A stretch of 64,000 nucleotides of DNA, from NCBI GenBank assembly GCA_964555355.1, contig CAZKRY010000005.1, positions 1 to 64,000 on the forward strand, in the 5' to 3' direction. The stretch's first letter is position 1. Every line of letters starts with the position of its first letter. Under the pieces are notes generated by a model, which saw only the letters and a program-made list of their open reading frames with translations, did not search any database and was not told the DNA's origin. Made by a program: the position numbers and the translations under genes. Source of the stretch: CAIKBL01 sp964555355 (GTDB taxonomy: Bacteria; Pseudomonadota; Gammaproteobacteria; Ga0077536). Positions 17,992 to 27,961 of the stretch are shown in pieces.

Positions 17992-18660
17992 CTACACCAA
18001 CAACCACACGATCGTCGCGACCACCCAACTCAGCTCGTTCGCAATTTCACTGACGAGCGATCCGATGCGGTTGCGATCCCAGCCCGCTTCGCGCATCGAA
18101 AAATACAGCTGCCCGAGCCGAATATTGATGGTGATGTGTCCTGCGAGCACCGCGAAGGCGGAAATCCCCCCGCCGCCCACCTGTGTCATATGCCAAGCCA
18201 GCGTAAGTTGAGGCGTCGCTTTGAAGAACACCGCGAGCCACCCGCGAACCATCGGATCCGTGATGTTTAAACCATGGCGTTTACCGACGGCGAGCGTAGC
18301 GATGATCCCAAGGCCACTCACCAGAACATTGATAGTGTCGACTGCATGCCACGCGCCCAGTGAGCGCCACAGCAGAACGGCGAGTGCGCCGGCAAGCACG
18401 GTGGCCCAAGTGGCATAGCTAATTACCGTCTGCAGCGTCACCCGGCTTGGTTGGATACCGTGCGCCTTGATCGCCAGGCGCAGGTTAATCGCCAAAAATA
18501 TCCCCCAAAATACAAACCACGTCAGGCTCACGCCTTGCGTGGTGCCCAGCATGTGCACGATTTGGGCGACGCCAAAAAGCAGCGCGCATCCCACCTGAAC
18601 CACGAACAAGGCGTCCGCGGTCAGGCGTTCACCGCGCGGCGCGAGTGCGGCGCCAGTCAC
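17992..18660 (-). CDS. Polytopic membrane protein of unknown function
   Basis: A 222-residue protein with about seven hydrophobic helices (near 16-40, 45-65, 79-98, 104-124, 142-160, 163-185, 200-222). KATPQL in a later helix is reminiscent of a PQ-loop, but only one such motif is present, so I do not assign that family. It uses a GTG start 2 bases after the stop of the LLM gene ahead and ends 4 bases before the phosphodiesterase start, which indicates translational coupling. Function unknown. Confidence 0.7.
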   Translation of the reverse strand: MTGAALAPRGERLTADALFVVQVGCALLFGVAQIVHMLGTTQGVSLTWFVFWGIFLAINLRLAIKAHGIQPSRVTLQTVISYATWATVLAGALAVLLWRSLGAWHAVDTINVLVSGLGIIATLAVGKRHGLNITDPMVRGWLAVFFKATPQLTLAWHMTQVGGGGISAFAVLAGHITINIRLGQLYFSMREAGWDRNRIGSLVSEIANELSWVVATIVWLLV

Positions 18661-18662
18661 CG

Positions 18663-19742
18663 CTATAACAACGGAATCACTTTAGTCGCGAAGTCCTGGG
18701 CGACTTGGCGCAGGTGCATCAACGGTGGCAGCAGACTGATTTCTTTCAATCCGGCGCGGCCGGCGGCGCGTATCTTTTCAGCGACTTCAGCCGGGCCGCC
18801 GACAATGCAGGTGCCTTCGATCATTTCCGGCGTCAGCAACGCGCGTTCTTCAGCCGGATAGTAGCTGCAATGGCCTTCATGCAAGATTTGATGCTTGCGC
18901 GCATCATCCAGCGGCATGCGCTGCACGCGTTCCAAGTAGCGTTGCCAAACATTGCGCATGAACGGCGGGATGACGCTATCGTCTTTGGTATAGCGCCAGA
19001 CTTCGTAGACAAAGTGGAGCGCGGTGACGACCCACGAACCGGCGGTTTCGACGACGCGCGTGTCGGTGAGTTTCTCGCCTGGTCGCAGCACGACGGCATG
19101 GCAAAGCGAGACAGTGTGATAGTCGCTACCCAACGCGCGGCCGACCTTTTGTGCGCCGGCGTTAACCAAGTCTAAGTTCGCTTTCATGACCTCGGGTTGG
19201 TCGTTGAAAATCGAAATCAAACCGTCGCCATAGGCGCCGGCGGCGCGCAGCGCCAGCGGCCCATTAGCGGCGACGTAGATCGGGATCGCATCCCAAGTAT
19301 TGCGGAAACCCCCGCCGTGATCCTGCCAAGCGATCTCGGTGGCCTTGTCGCGATAGGTGTAATCCACCTTCTCGCCTTTCAGCATGGTGCGCACCACGCG
19401 GAGGTATTCACGAAATTCCTTGACCGGCATCGGATCTTGACCCATGACACGCATCGCCGTGTGACCGGTGCCAATTCCTAGGAACGTACGCCCGGGTGCG
19501 AGCACGTTGATGGAGGAGATGGCAGCCGCGGTGGTGGGCGCGATGCGCGTTCCGGTGATGGCGACGCCGGTGCCGATTTGAATTTTGGAGGTGCACTGCG
19601 CGGCCAGTGCCATTGTCGAGTAACAGTCCGACCACATCATCTGAGTGTCGGGAAACCACACCGCGTCATAACCCCAGTCTTCGAGGTCTTTGGCGATTCG
19701 ATAGTCGTTGATTCGAGTCTGAACATGACAGCTGAATTTCAT
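18663..19742 (-). CDS. LLM class flavin/F420-dependent oxidoreductase
   Basis: A 359-residue luciferase-like (LLM) TIM-barrel oxidoreductase: MKFSCHVQTR start strand, LEDWGYDAVWFPD, KIQIGTGVAITGTR, GRTFLGIGTGHTAMRVMG, and PIYVAANGPLALRAAGAYGDG. The pattern is close to the methylene-tetrahydromethanopterin-reductase-like branch. Such proteins use FMN or F420; the sequence does not settle which, and no F420 biosynthesis gene is in the window. It is second in an operon after another LLM gene 45 bp upstream. The substrate is not known. Confidence 0.88.
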   Translation of the reverse strand: MKFSCHVQTRINDYRIAKDLEDWGYDAVWFPDTQMMWSDCYSTMALAAQCTSKIQIGTGVAITGTRIAPTTAAAISSINVLAPGRTFLGIGTGHTAMRVMGQDPMPVKEFREYLRVVRTMLKGEKVDYTYRDKATEIAWQDHGGGFRNTWDAIPIYVAANGPLALRAAGAYGDGLISIFNDQPEVMKANLDLVNAGAQKVGRALGSDYHTVSLCHAVVLRPGEKLTDTRVVETAGSWVVTALHFVYEVWRYTKDDSVIPPFMRNVWQRYLERVQRMPLDDARKHQILHEGHCSYYPAEERALLTPEMIEGTCIVGGPAEVAEKIRAAGRAGLKEISLLPPLMHLRQVAQDFATKVIPLL

Positions 19743-19787
19743 CGTTGGTTCTCCGTTAATACTGGGCGTTACCCGTGCACAAAGTGA

Positions 19788-20879
19788 CTATGCCGCCCAC
19801 TCCATGACCCCGTTGATTTGTCGCGCTTGTAGCCTGGGCATGACCTCTTTGGCGAATAAACGCATGCTCTGTTCGGCGTCCGCCCACGGCATGCCGGCGT
19901 AGCTGAAGACGCCAATAAAGCCTTCGGCGCCGATGCGTTCGGCATTCTTGACGATATTGTTGTAACACATCTCAGGTGTGCCCCAGACCTGCAAATTCAT
20001 GAAGAAATCGACCGCCGCATCGACTCCGCCTTTTTGAATCTTGCTCGCAAACTGCCCGTAGTATTCGTAGCCTTTTTGGCCTTTCAAGTGATCTTCGTGG
20101 AAGCGGTAATGTTCAAGTACGGTTTCCCAGTAACCGCCGATGTACCGCTTGGCCTGCGCATAGGCGTGATCCCGATCACTCGCACACAAGGTCCAACCGG
20201 CGATAAGAGGTGCGGGTGGCTTGCAGCCATGCAAACTGAGAAAGACTTCGTTATACCCGGCGACTTCTTTTTCGACTTGGTCCCATGGTTTCTGCGGCAC
20301 GATGAGCAAGCCGACGCCGAGCTTGGCCATGATCTCCACGGATTCCGGTGACACCGCCGCGGCGTATGTGCGGCCTTTGTACGTTTTAAACGGTGCGGGG
20401 CGAATGGCCGCGCGTGGTTGTTGCACGAACGTTCCTTGATACTCGCAAAAGCCGCTTTCAAGACCGGTCAACACGCATTCGGCGCTTTCGACGAAGCGTT
20501 GGCGAGAGTCGCCCATGTCTTGACGAAAGGCATCGAATTCAACCCGCCCGGCGCCGCGGCCGAGGCCGAGAATCATGCGGCCGTTCGAGAGGTGATCCAG
20601 CATCGAGATCTGTTCGGCGGCGCGCAGCGGGTCATGCCACGGCAAGACGATGACCATTGAGCCCAGTTTCGCGCGCGTGGTGCGCCCGGCCATATAGGTG
20701 AGAAATTGCGCCGGATCGGGACACATCGTGTAATCGGTAAAGTGATGCTCCACCGTCCACACCGATTCAAAGCCAAGCGGCTCGGCGAGTTCGGCAAGTG
20801 CGACATCGCGTTGGTAGACCTCGCGGTCGCTCGTGTGCTTACCTGGATTTTGGAAAATAGTGCACATGCCGACATGCAT
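19788..20879 (-). CDS. LLM class flavin-dependent oxidoreductase
   Basis: A 363-residue member of the bacterial-luciferase-alpha-like branch of LLM enzymes: FESVWTVEHHFTDYT, GSMVIVLPWHDPLRAAEQ, GRMILGLGRGAGRVEFDAF and a C-terminal EVMPRLQ. These use reduced flavin and O2 for monooxygenation of small organics. The start at MHVGMCT was chosen because AAGGAGA lies 7 bases ahead; a longer frame upstream adds 26 unmatched residues. It heads the operon that runs on to the second LLM enzyme, the membrane protein and the phosphodiesterase. It shares the HHFT motif with the third LLM protein at 47734. Confidence 0.88.
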   Translation of the reverse strand: MHVGMCTIFQNPGKHTSDREVYQRDVALAELAEPLGFESVWTVEHHFTDYTMCPDPAQFLTYMAGRTTRAKLGSMVIVLPWHDPLRAAEQISMLDHLSNGRMILGLGRGAGRVEFDAFRQDMGDSRQRFVESAECVLTGLESGFCEYQGTFVQQPRAAIRPAPFKTYKGRTYAAAVSPESVEIMAKLGVGLLIVPQKPWDQVEKEVAGYNEVFLSLHGCKPPAPLIAGWTLCASDRDHAYAQAKRYIGGYWETVLEHYRFHEDHLKGQKGYEYYGQFASKIQKGGVDAAVDFFMNLQVWGTPEMCYNNIVKNAERIGAEGFIGVFSYAGMPWADAEQSMRLFAKEVMPRLQARQINGVMEWAA

Positions 20880-21034
20880 CGGGGTTCTCCTTGGGGTCAA
20901 TCGAACAGGGTTCGCGCGAGATGGTACACCACTCGTCGCGTCGCGGGCGTATTTCACGGAGTTTTACGCGCACGCGCGGTTTCCGCGCGTGCGCGCCGCT
21001 ATACTCGCCGTGGAATTTACCCGACGGAGGCGCC

Positions 21035-22267
21035 GTGCTCTATCACTGGTACGAGATGAATCACGCGTTGCTTAGCCCCTGGCGCGCGGCGGCGGATTGG
21101 CAACAATGGGCATTGGCGCAGCCGTTTAATCCGTGGTCACAATTCCCTCTCGTGCGTAACGCGAGCGCCGCGTGGGAGGTGTTTGAATCGCTAACGCGCC
21201 GCTATGCGAAGCCGCGCTTTGAATTGACGTCAGTGGTTTCCGACGGTGTGACCTTGCCAATTTCGGAAACGACCGTCCTGCGTAAGCCTTTTGCGTCGTT
21301 GCTCCATTTCAAACGCACCGGGCGCACGCAAACCGATCCCAAAGTGCTCTTGGTCGCCCCGCTCTCGGGTCATTACGCGACGTTAGTGCGCGACACGGTG
21401 CGGGCGCTGGCGGCCGCGCACGAGGTCTATGTGACGGATTGGTCGGATGCACGGACGGTACCGCTCGCGTTAGGGCGCTTTGATCTCGACGACTACATCG
21501 ATTACCTCATCGACTTTCTCCGTTTCTTAGGTCCCGATACACATGTCATTGCCGTCTGTCAGCCGGGCCCCGCGGCGCTCGCCGCGACTGCGCTACTGGC
21601 TGCGCAAGATGATCCCAGTACGCCGTCGACACTGACTTTGATGGGGAGTCCGATCGATACACGCCAGAGTCCCACCGAACCCAATCGCTTGGCGACCACG
21701 CGGCCGCTCGACTGGTTTGAACGTCACGTCATCATGCGGGTGCCGTTTCCGCACGCCGGTTGGATGCGGCGGGTTTATCCGGGGTTCTTGCAACTCGGCG
21801 GGTTTATGACGATGAATCTCGATCGACATATGCATGCCTATCGCAAATTGTTTGAACATCTGGTCGCCGGTGACGACGACTCGGTGGCGGCGCATCGCAA
21901 GTTCTACGATGAGTATCTCGCGGTGATGGATTTAACCGCCGAGTATTACCTGCAGACGCTCCAAGTGGTGTTCCAAGAACATCAGTTGCCGCGTGGCGTC
22001 ATGCGCCATCGCGACCGTCTGGTCGAACCAGCCGCCATTACGCGCACGGCGCTGTTCACCATTGAAGGTGAGCTCGACGATATTTCCGGCATCGGCCAGA
22101 CCCAAGCCGCCCACGCACTCTGCCGCGCGTTGCCGGCGGCCCTACACGAAGACTATGTGCAGCAGGGCGTTGGCCACTATGGCGTGTTCAACGGTTCGCG
22201 TTGGCGCACGGAGATCGCCCCGCGAATTGCCCGGTTCATTCGCGCACACTCGAGAACGCCAAGTTAG
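21035..22267 (+). CDS. phaZ: Intracellular polyhydroxyalkanoate depolymerase
   Basis: A 410-residue protein of the intracellular PhaZ family, which breaks down amorphous PHB granules in the cytoplasm. The N-terminus LYHWYEMNHALLSPWR, the nucleophile Cys175 in AVCQPGPA (these enzymes use Cys where lipases use Ser), GGFMTMNLDRH, and the C-terminal IEGELDDISGIGQT and GHYGVFNGSRW block are all present. The start is a GTG with a perfect GGAGG four bases before it; the frame continues further upstream without family match. An aldo/keto reductase gene follows 14 bp later. No PHA synthase is in the window. Confidence 0.93.
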   Translation: MLYHWYEMNHALLSPWRAAADWQQWALAQPFNPWSQFPLVRNASAAWEVFESLTRRYAKPRFELTSVVSDGVTLPISETTVLRKPFASLLHFKRTGRTQTDPKVLLVAPLSGHYATLVRDTVRALAAAHEVYVTDWSDARTVPLALGRFDLDDYIDYLIDFLRFLGPDTHVIAVCQPGPAALAATALLAAQDDPSTPSTLTLMGSPIDTRQSPTEPNRLATTRPLDWFERHVIMRVPFPHAGWMRRVYPGFLQLGGFMTMNLDRHMHAYRKLFEHLVAGDDDSVAAHRKFYDEYLAVMDLTAEYYLQTLQVVFQEHQLPRGVMRHRDRLVEPAAITRTALFTIEGELDDISGIGQTQAAHALCRALPAALHEDYVQQGVGHYGVFNGSRWRTEIAPRIARFIRAHSRTPS

Positions 22268-22281
22268 CGCGGCACCTCGTT

Positions 22282-23268
22282 ATGCGAATCCGCAAATTGG
22301 GCGCGCGTGGACCGGACGTGTCCGCAATTGGCTTAGGCCTCATGGGCATGTCGGAGTTTTACGGGGCGCGGGATGACGCCACATCGATTACGGTGATTCA
22401 CGCCGCGCTGTCAAACGGCGTTAATTTTTTCGACACGGCCGATATGTATGGCCCCTTTCATAACGAAGAACTCCTTGGTAAAGCGCTCAAAGGTCAGCGC
22501 GCCGGCGCAATCATCGCCAGCAAGTTTGGCATCGTGCGCGATGAGCGCGGCGGTTGGCATGGGATCAACGGTCGGCCGGAATACGTGCGTCTGGCGTGCG
22601 ATGCAAGCCTGCGTCGCTTGGGCACGGATTATCTCGATCTCTACTACCAGCATCGGGTCGATCCCACGGTGCCAATTGAAGAAACCGTAGGCGCGATGGG
22701 CGAATTGGTGGCCGCCGGCAAGGTTCGGTATATCGGTTTATCCGAAGCGGCACCGGCCACCGTGCGTCGCGCGCATCAGGAGTTTCCGCTTACCGCGTTA
22801 CAAACCGAGTACTCCCTTTGGTCACGCGATGTCGAGGGGGGGCATCTTCCGTTGTGCGCCGAACTCGGCATTGCCTTCGTTGCTTACAGCCCCTTGGGCC
22901 GCGGATTCCTGACTGGCGCGATTCGTCGTTCGGATGACCTGGCCGCAGATGATTTTCGCCGCAGCAATCCGCGTTTTACCGCGGAGAACTTGGCGCAAAA
23001 TCTCGCGGTCGTCGATGCGCTCAAACAGATCGCCGATGCGCGCGGCTACTCCACCGCGCAGGTGGCAGTAGCCTGGGTGCTCGCGCAACGCGAATTCATC
23101 GTTCCGATCCCGGGCACGACCAAACTCACGCGTTTGGCGGAGAACATCGCCGCCGTTGAACTTTCCCTAAGTGCGGCGGACCTTGCCGCTATCGAAGCGG
23201 CCGCACCGAGAGGATTTGCCGCAGGCGAGCGTTACCCGGCGGATCGCATGAAACTGCTGAATATTTAA
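22282..23268 (+). CDS. Aldo/keto reductase
   Basis: A 328-residue NADPH-dependent aldo/keto reductase of the YghZ/AKR13-like group. Tetrad residues are Asp51, Tyr56 (FFDTADMYG), Lys81 (IIASKFG) and His124 (YYQHRVD); VPIPGTTKLTRLAEN near the end binds the cofactor. It reduces aldehydes or ketones in the cytoplasm. The ATG lies 14 bp after phaZ, so the genes are likely cotranscribed, although a shared pathway is not evident. Confidence 0.9.
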   Translation: MRIRKLGARGPDVSAIGLGLMGMSEFYGARDDATSITVIHAALSNGVNFFDTADMYGPFHNEELLGKALKGQRAGAIIASKFGIVRDERGGWHGINGRPEYVRLACDASLRRLGTDYLDLYYQHRVDPTVPIEETVGAMGELVAAGKVRYIGLSEAAPATVRRAHQEFPLTALQTEYSLWSRDVEGGHLPLCAELGIAFVAYSPLGRGFLTGAIRRSDDLAADDFRRSNPRFTAENLAQNLAVVDALKQIADARGYSTAQVAVAWVLAQREFIVPIPGTTKLTRLAENIAAVELSLSAADLAAIEAAAPRGFAAGERYPADRMKLLNI

Positions 23269-23357
23269 CGCGGCGCATCATCGGCTCGCGCTCGGGTCGA
23301 CGGTCATCGTGCACGCGATTCAGCCGGCGGATAACAAGTCGGAGTAAACTGCCGACT

Positions 23358-26300
23358 GTGCGAGTGCGTCTCAAACAGTGGTTGTTGGGCCTCACGGGCG
23401 TGGTCATATTGGCCATCGCCGGTCTCGTCATTTACGTATCGCGGCCCACCGTGCAGCGCGAGTTCGCGCTGGCAAACCTAAGGCCTTTCGTCGATTCACT
23501 GGCCATCGAGTACGTGCGAGTCCTGCCGTGGTCGCTGGTCGCCCGCGGCGTTGAAGTGACCTATCGCGGCGCGCGCTACCACGTCGGCAAAGTGGAAATC
23601 GGCTTTAATCCGCTCGCCTTGTTCGAAAAGACGGTGTCGATTCGCTCGCTCTACCTGCGGCATACCGATCTCGATTTGCGTGCGGCGGAACCAACGCCGC
23701 CCGCGACCTCACCCTTCCCGGGCGTGTTGCCAACATTACGTCATGGCTACGCACTCGCGCTGCGTAATGTCGATGCGGTGGCGAGTGTGCTGTTACCGGC
23801 GGAGCATAATCTGACGGTGCGGCTTGCGGGTGGAAGTTTTAAACCGCATGTGCCCGGTACTTTGAATCTAGACGTTGATTACGTCGTGCCGAACGACGCG
23901 GGCACCATTTCGAATCGAGGGCTATTAACGCTCGATCAATTGGCGGAAGGGCGTATTCGATCTTTGCACCTGGCCATCGCGCACACGTTCGCACTGAAAG
24001 CCCTGCGTGCGCCGCTCACCTTACGCACGGAGATCAAGGTGGCGCCGCCGCCTGGCATTCACGGCAACCCCTATCGCGTGGTGACACGTACGTTGCCCGA
24101 CGGCACCCAAGCTATCATCCCCGCGCCAGAATTCGTCAGTATCAGCCTCCGCCATGGCGACGACGCCGCGACGCCATCGGCGGAAGTGGAACTCAACGGA
24201 CTCTATCGGGGAGAAGACGGCGCATTTAACGCCGCTTATCGTGTGACCGGCAATCAGCAGGGGCTTGCGGCTGTGACCGACGCCAAGCTTCCGGAATTCA
24301 CGACCGAGCTGCGCGGTGGATTGACGTTCGAAACGCTGGCCATCGCAGGTCAAGCGACGTTCGAAGCAGCGCTGCGCGTAACCGCGCTCGATAGACTCGA
24401 GCCGCGACTGCGGACCCTCCCAACTCCGTTCGCATTGCAAGGCAATGGCGCGCTGGCGTTCGATAAAGCGCGGGTCGAACTCACGACCAGTCAATGGCGC
24501 TTGCGCGATGGTACCGACACGGAACGGACAACCTTCAAGGTGACAGAGCCAATCGCGCTGTCGTTCGCGAACCCGCTTGCGCTACTGGACACACCGAGAG
24601 ACCTCGCCGAGCTGAACATCGGACCGCTACCGCTCGCTTGGGGGAATGCTTTCTTGGGCGAAAGTCAAATGAGTGGCGAGCTTGCCGGCACCTTCGTCTT
24701 ACGCGTCGATGATGAGCGACGCTTTAAGCTTGATCCCGCGGCGTCGACCACGCTGCAAAATTTTGCGTTTGTGAATAAAAACCAAACGGAGATCGAAGCG
24801 GCCAGTCTGACCGTCTCGCCCACCGCAAGCTGGTCACGGGATTTCGTACGCTGCGGACTAAGCTCGCTCGATTTGAAACTCGGTAATGAGTCACTTGGAA
24901 AACTCGATCTGAAAGTGGCGCAAAAGCAAACCGGTGAGTCGCCGCGGACCTGGCGTTATCGGGTGAGTGGCGGCATTGCCGTCGATACGTTGAAAACTCT
25001 CCCGCGAGTGGCGACGGCGGTGGCCAACTATCCTCTGCCGAAGGGGCTCGCCGTGCAATTCAAAACGTTGCTTGCGCAACGCGAGTCGGCGCTGTCAATC
25101 GAAAAGCTCGAGCTTCAAGCCGCGTCTCCAACCTATCCGGCGTTGCTCAGTGTGCAGGGATTACAGCCATTTCACGCGCACATGGATCGCGCGAAGCACG
25201 CGCTCGCGACCCCACGCGGCGACGTCGCTCGGCTTGTGCTTCGCGGTTTTGATCTTGCATGGTTGAACCCGTGGCTTACCGATACGGTGTTGAACGGAAC
25301 CGTGCAGCGCGCCGATGGCATCCTGCAAATAGCCCGAGAAGATCGCTGGGCGTTCACCATGGATTCGCCGCTCGAACTCACCGGGTTGTCACTGCGAACA
25401 CCGCAAGGCGCGTTACTCGAAGGCCTTCAGGTCAGCCTGGTCCCTTCCGTGGCGCAGACCGCGCGCGGCGTTAACGCTGAATTCAAGTCGCTCAAGATTA
25501 CGCATGCGGAAGGCACCTTGGTCCACGGCCGATTCGCGCTCGACGTCGCGGATCTCACTGCCGTTACGCCGTCGTTTAAGACGAGCGGCGAAATTTCGCT
25601 CGACGGGCGCGCGCTCGTGGCGCAACCCGCGCTTGTCGATATTGTGCCCGCAGCGATGCGCGAACTGGCATCGCGCGCCGACCTCACCTTTGATATGGCC
25701 GGCTCGACAAAATCAATTAAAGCGCAACGTTTGAATGCCGAAGTCACACTCGGCCCGGATGCCCGTGCGACGTTATCGGCCGAACCCGGGCTCGTGATCA
25801 AACCCGAATTGGCGCCCGGCGAGCTACTTGCGCAACACGCGGTTGGCGCGGTGGCGCTCGATATCGAGCATGTTTCATCGACGCTCCTCGCGCGTTTCGT
25901 GCCGTTGGAACGAATCACCTTCGGCGAAATCAATTCCAACCTGCGTTTGCGCTCGGACGGTACAGTGCTGCGCGCGAGTAGCCTCGCGCCCTTGCGTATC
26001 GAGGACGTGCAGATTAGCGGAGAAAAAGGTTTGTTGTTGCAACCGTTCGATCTCACCACCACCGCTTTTCTGCGCGTCGAGCAGCGCAAACTGCGTGGCA
26101 ATTTTGAATCGACCTCACTGGCCTTTCGCGAGCGCACCAACCCACCCGCGGTCGCGGGCGATCTCAAGCTCCAATTGGAGCCTGGACTTAAAGTGCCGCT
26201 GACGGGAATGACCGCTAAGTTGGCGGTCGATTTGCCGCAGTTGCTCGCGCAACCCGCGGTGATGCCTGGGCATAAGTTGAGTGCGGGGACGCTGGCACTC

Positions 26301-27683
26301 GATGTGACGGTGGACGAGCGGCGTAATCTAACCGGCAACCTCAATCTGAATGGCTTGGCCGCGACTACCGCATTGTCAGTCGCAAGTTTTGAGTTGCCGC
26401 TGCACGGGACCATGGCGGCCGATGGCCACGGGTTCGATTTCACCGCGCCCTTAACGGGCACCGGTAAGTCGGGCGTGACCAATGCCACTGTCATTGGTCA
26501 TTACGCGCCGCAACCCGATGAGCCGCGAGTGCTCGAACTCAACATTGCAAGCGATGTGTTTTACTTAAACGATATCTTGGCGAGCGTGCAGGCGATCCGG
26601 CCCGTCGGCATTACGCCAAGCACCGAAGGGGCGAACAAAGTCGCCTTGAGTGAGCTCCCGGATGACCATGCCGCTTGGAAAGTCATTCCCTACGCGGTCG
26701 TTATCAAACTGGCGATCGAGAAACTTTTTTACTCTGATTATTTGGCCTTCACCGAGGTTGCGGGAAATTTGGATCTGCGCAGGCGTAAGCTTGCATTGGA
26801 AGGTTTTAAGGCGCGCTTTCACGACAGCGCACTCAATTTTGATGGCGTTACGCGTTTCAAAGCCGACGATGCCGAACCCTACGATTTGACGTTATCCGGC
26901 AACATAAGAGACTTTGATCTCAACCAATTCTTCACCGAACTCGTCCCGGGCGAGAAGTCCCGGGTAGAAGGCTTGTTTGGCGTGGATTTCAAAGCCTTCG
27001 GCAAATTTCCGAATTTCACGCAGGCGCGCAACAAGGTGTTATTCGACGTCAAAATGCACAGCCGCGAAGGGCTCTTTCGTACCTTGCCACCTGATAGCGG
27101 GTTACTACTCGGCGCGTCGGATGTCTTAGGCTTGGTCGGCGAGGGACTGTCATACGTGCCGACTGGCGGATTCGGCGCCGGCGCCGTCGCGCGGCTCGTG
27201 AATTATATTGCGGAGATTGACTACGACACGATCGATATCCATCTGCGGCGCGACGAATCGCGCAATGTCGATATAGCGCAATTTCTCGTGCTAAGTCCAA
27301 CCATCGCGCTCACGGCGACGGGCGGTGTGAAGTACACCGCGGGCAAGGACATTCTCGATAGCCCGCTCGAACTCAATGCGAATCTCGACATGCTGGGACG
27401 CGGCGCCGCGATTCTTTACAGCATGGATCTCATGCAGGATGCGCAAAACGAATTCGGCTATTGGCGCGGCCCGGAAATCAAAATTTCCGGCACGCCCAAC
27501 GAACCGGTGTCCAATTTCGAATCCATCATCGGTCAAGCCGAAGACGGCACGCTAAAAGGCGCCATCGTGCGCCCGATTTCCGGCTTGATTGGTAATTTGA
27601 AGTACCGCTGGTTTAATGATGATAGTAAGGCGCAGGCCGCAGCCAAGGCGGCGCGCGACAAAAACACGCAGTCGGTCGAGTGA
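23358..27683 (+). CDS. AsmA/TamB-like (DUF748/YdbH-like) envelope protein
   Basis: A 1441-residue protein with one N-terminal membrane anchor (about residues 8-27) followed by a very long periplasmic region of beta-strand repeats, the plan of AsmA-clan proteins. The C-terminal part has the AsmA_C-like stretch with GLLFRTLP-type and VTATGGVKYTAG-type strands, then YWRGPEIKISGTPNEP. The family forms hydrophobic grooves that move phospholipids between the inner and outer membranes. The start is a GTG with only a weak, distant GGAG, so the exact start is uncertain. A tiny lipoprotein gene begins 3 bases after the stop and may be a partner. Confidence 0.8.
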   Translation: MRVRLKQWLLGLTGVVILAIAGLVIYVSRPTVQREFALANLRPFVDSLAIEYVRVLPWSLVARGVEVTYRGARYHVGKVEIGFNPLALFEKTVSIRSLYLRHTDLDLRAAEPTPPATSPFPGVLPTLRHGYALALRNVDAVASVLLPAEHNLTVRLAGGSFKPHVPGTLNLDVDYVVPNDAGTISNRGLLTLDQLAEGRIRSLHLAIAHTFALKALRAPLTLRTEIKVAPPPGIHGNPYRVVTRTLPDGTQAIIPAPEFVSISLRHGDDAATPSAEVELNGLYRGEDGAFNAAYRVTGNQQGLAAVTDAKLPEFTTELRGGLTFETLAIAGQATFEAALRVTALDRLEPRLRTLPTPFALQGNGALAFDKARVELTTSQWRLRDGTDTERTTFKVTEPIALSFANPLALLDTPRDLAELNIGPLPLAWGNAFLGESQMSGELAGTFVLRVDDERRFKLDPAASTTLQNFAFVNKNQTEIEAASLTVSPTASWSRDFVRCGLSSLDLKLGNESLGKLDLKVAQKQTGESPRTWRYRVSGGIAVDTLKTLPRVATAVANYPLPKGLAVQFKTLLAQRESALSIEKLELQAASPTYPALLSVQGLQPFHAHMDRAKHALATPRGDVARLVLRGFDLAWLNPWLTDTVLNGTVQRADGILQIAREDRWAFTMDSPLELTGLSLRTPQGALLEGLQVSLVPSVAQTARGVNAEFKSLKITHAEGTLVHGRFALDVADLTAVTPSFKTSGEISLDGRALVAQPALVDIVPAAMRELASRADLTFDMAGSTKSIKAQRLNAEVTLGPDARATLSAEPGLVIKPELAPGELLAQHAVGAVALDIEHVSSTLLARFVPLERITFGEINSNLRLRSDGTVLRASSLAPLRIEDVQISGEKGLLLQPFDLTTTAFLRVEQRKLRGNFESTSLAFRERTNPPAVAGDLKLQLEPGLKVPLTGMTAKLAVDLPQLLAQPAVMPGHKLSAGTLALDVTVDERRNLTGNLNLNGLAATTALSVASFELPLHGTMAADGHGFDFTAPLTGTGKSGVTNATVIGHYAPQPDEPRVLELNIASDVFYLNDILASVQAIRPVGITPSTEGANKVALSELPDDHAAWKVIPYAVVIKLAIEKLFYSDYLAFTEVAGNLDLRRRKLALEGFKARFHDSALNFDGVTRFKADDAEPYDLTLSGNIRDFDLNQFFTELVPGEKSRVEGLFGVDFKAFGKFPNFTQARNKVLFDVKMHSREGLFRTLPPDSGLLLGASDVLGLVGEGLSYVPTGGFGAGAVARLVNYIAEIDYDTIDIHLRRDESRNVDIAQFLVLSPTIALTATGGVKYTAGKDILDSPLELNANLDMLGRGAAILYSMDLMQDAQNEFGYWRGPEIKISGTPNEPVSNFESIIGQAEDGTLKGAIVRPISGLIGNLKYRWFNDDSKAQAAAKAARDKNTQSVE

Positions 27684-27686
27684 GGC

Positions 27687-27905
27687 ATGTCGTATGGTCG
27701 GTATTTAGCGTGCGCATTGAGTTTGCTGGCGGGATGCAGTTTATCGACGGGATCTCCGCCGCGCGGGGCATCATCTGCCGCCAGCCCAAGCACAAACTGC
27801 GCGTGGCAATGCGTCACCTGGGGCGAACGCTGTGACGTCGATACCCGAGGTGTGCGCCGGTGCACGCGCGCGTGCGACGATTTTAGAAGGGCTTGTGAGG
27901 AATAA
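27687..27905 (+). CDS. Small Cys-rich lipoprotein
   Basis: A 72-residue protein. Residues 6-17 form a hydrophobic leader ending in the lipobox LLAGC, so Cys17 would be lipidated. The mature part is Ser/Pro-rich and then carries six cysteines in its last 36 residues (NCAWQC, GERCDVD, RRCTRACDDF, RACEE), which could form disulfides in the periplasm. The start follows the AsmA-like stop by 3 bases with GAGG overlapping the stop, so coupled translation is likely. I do not recognise a family. Confidence 0.7.
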   Translation: MSYGRYLACALSLLAGCSLSTGSPPRGASSAASPSTNCAWQCVTWGERCDVDTRGVRRCTRACDDFRRACEE

Positions 27906-27912
27906 ACGCCAA

Positions 27913-27944
27913 ATCTGATGGCGCCTGCGACAGCGCCATCAGAT
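27913..27944. terminator. Hairpin between convergent genes
   Basis: A perfect 12-bp stem (atctgatggcgc / gcgccatcagat) with an 8-base loop lies 7 bases after the lipoprotein stop and ahead of the end of the convergent NTF2-like gene. There is no T run on either side, so it may work as a weak or Rho-assisted end in both directions. Confidence 0.55.
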
Positions 27945-27961
27945 CTCGGGCCATGCGAATA

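Noticed and set aside
18663..20879. Bioluminescence (lux) genes
   Set aside because: Two LLM proteins are adjacent, but they belong to different branches, are not LuxA/LuxB-like in pairing motifs, and luxC, luxD and luxE are absent.
25427..26494. Long open frame on the minus strand inside the AsmA-like gene
   Set aside because: It is antisense to a clear gene, rich in Ser, Arg and Pro as expected for a shadow frame, and has no ribosome site or family match.
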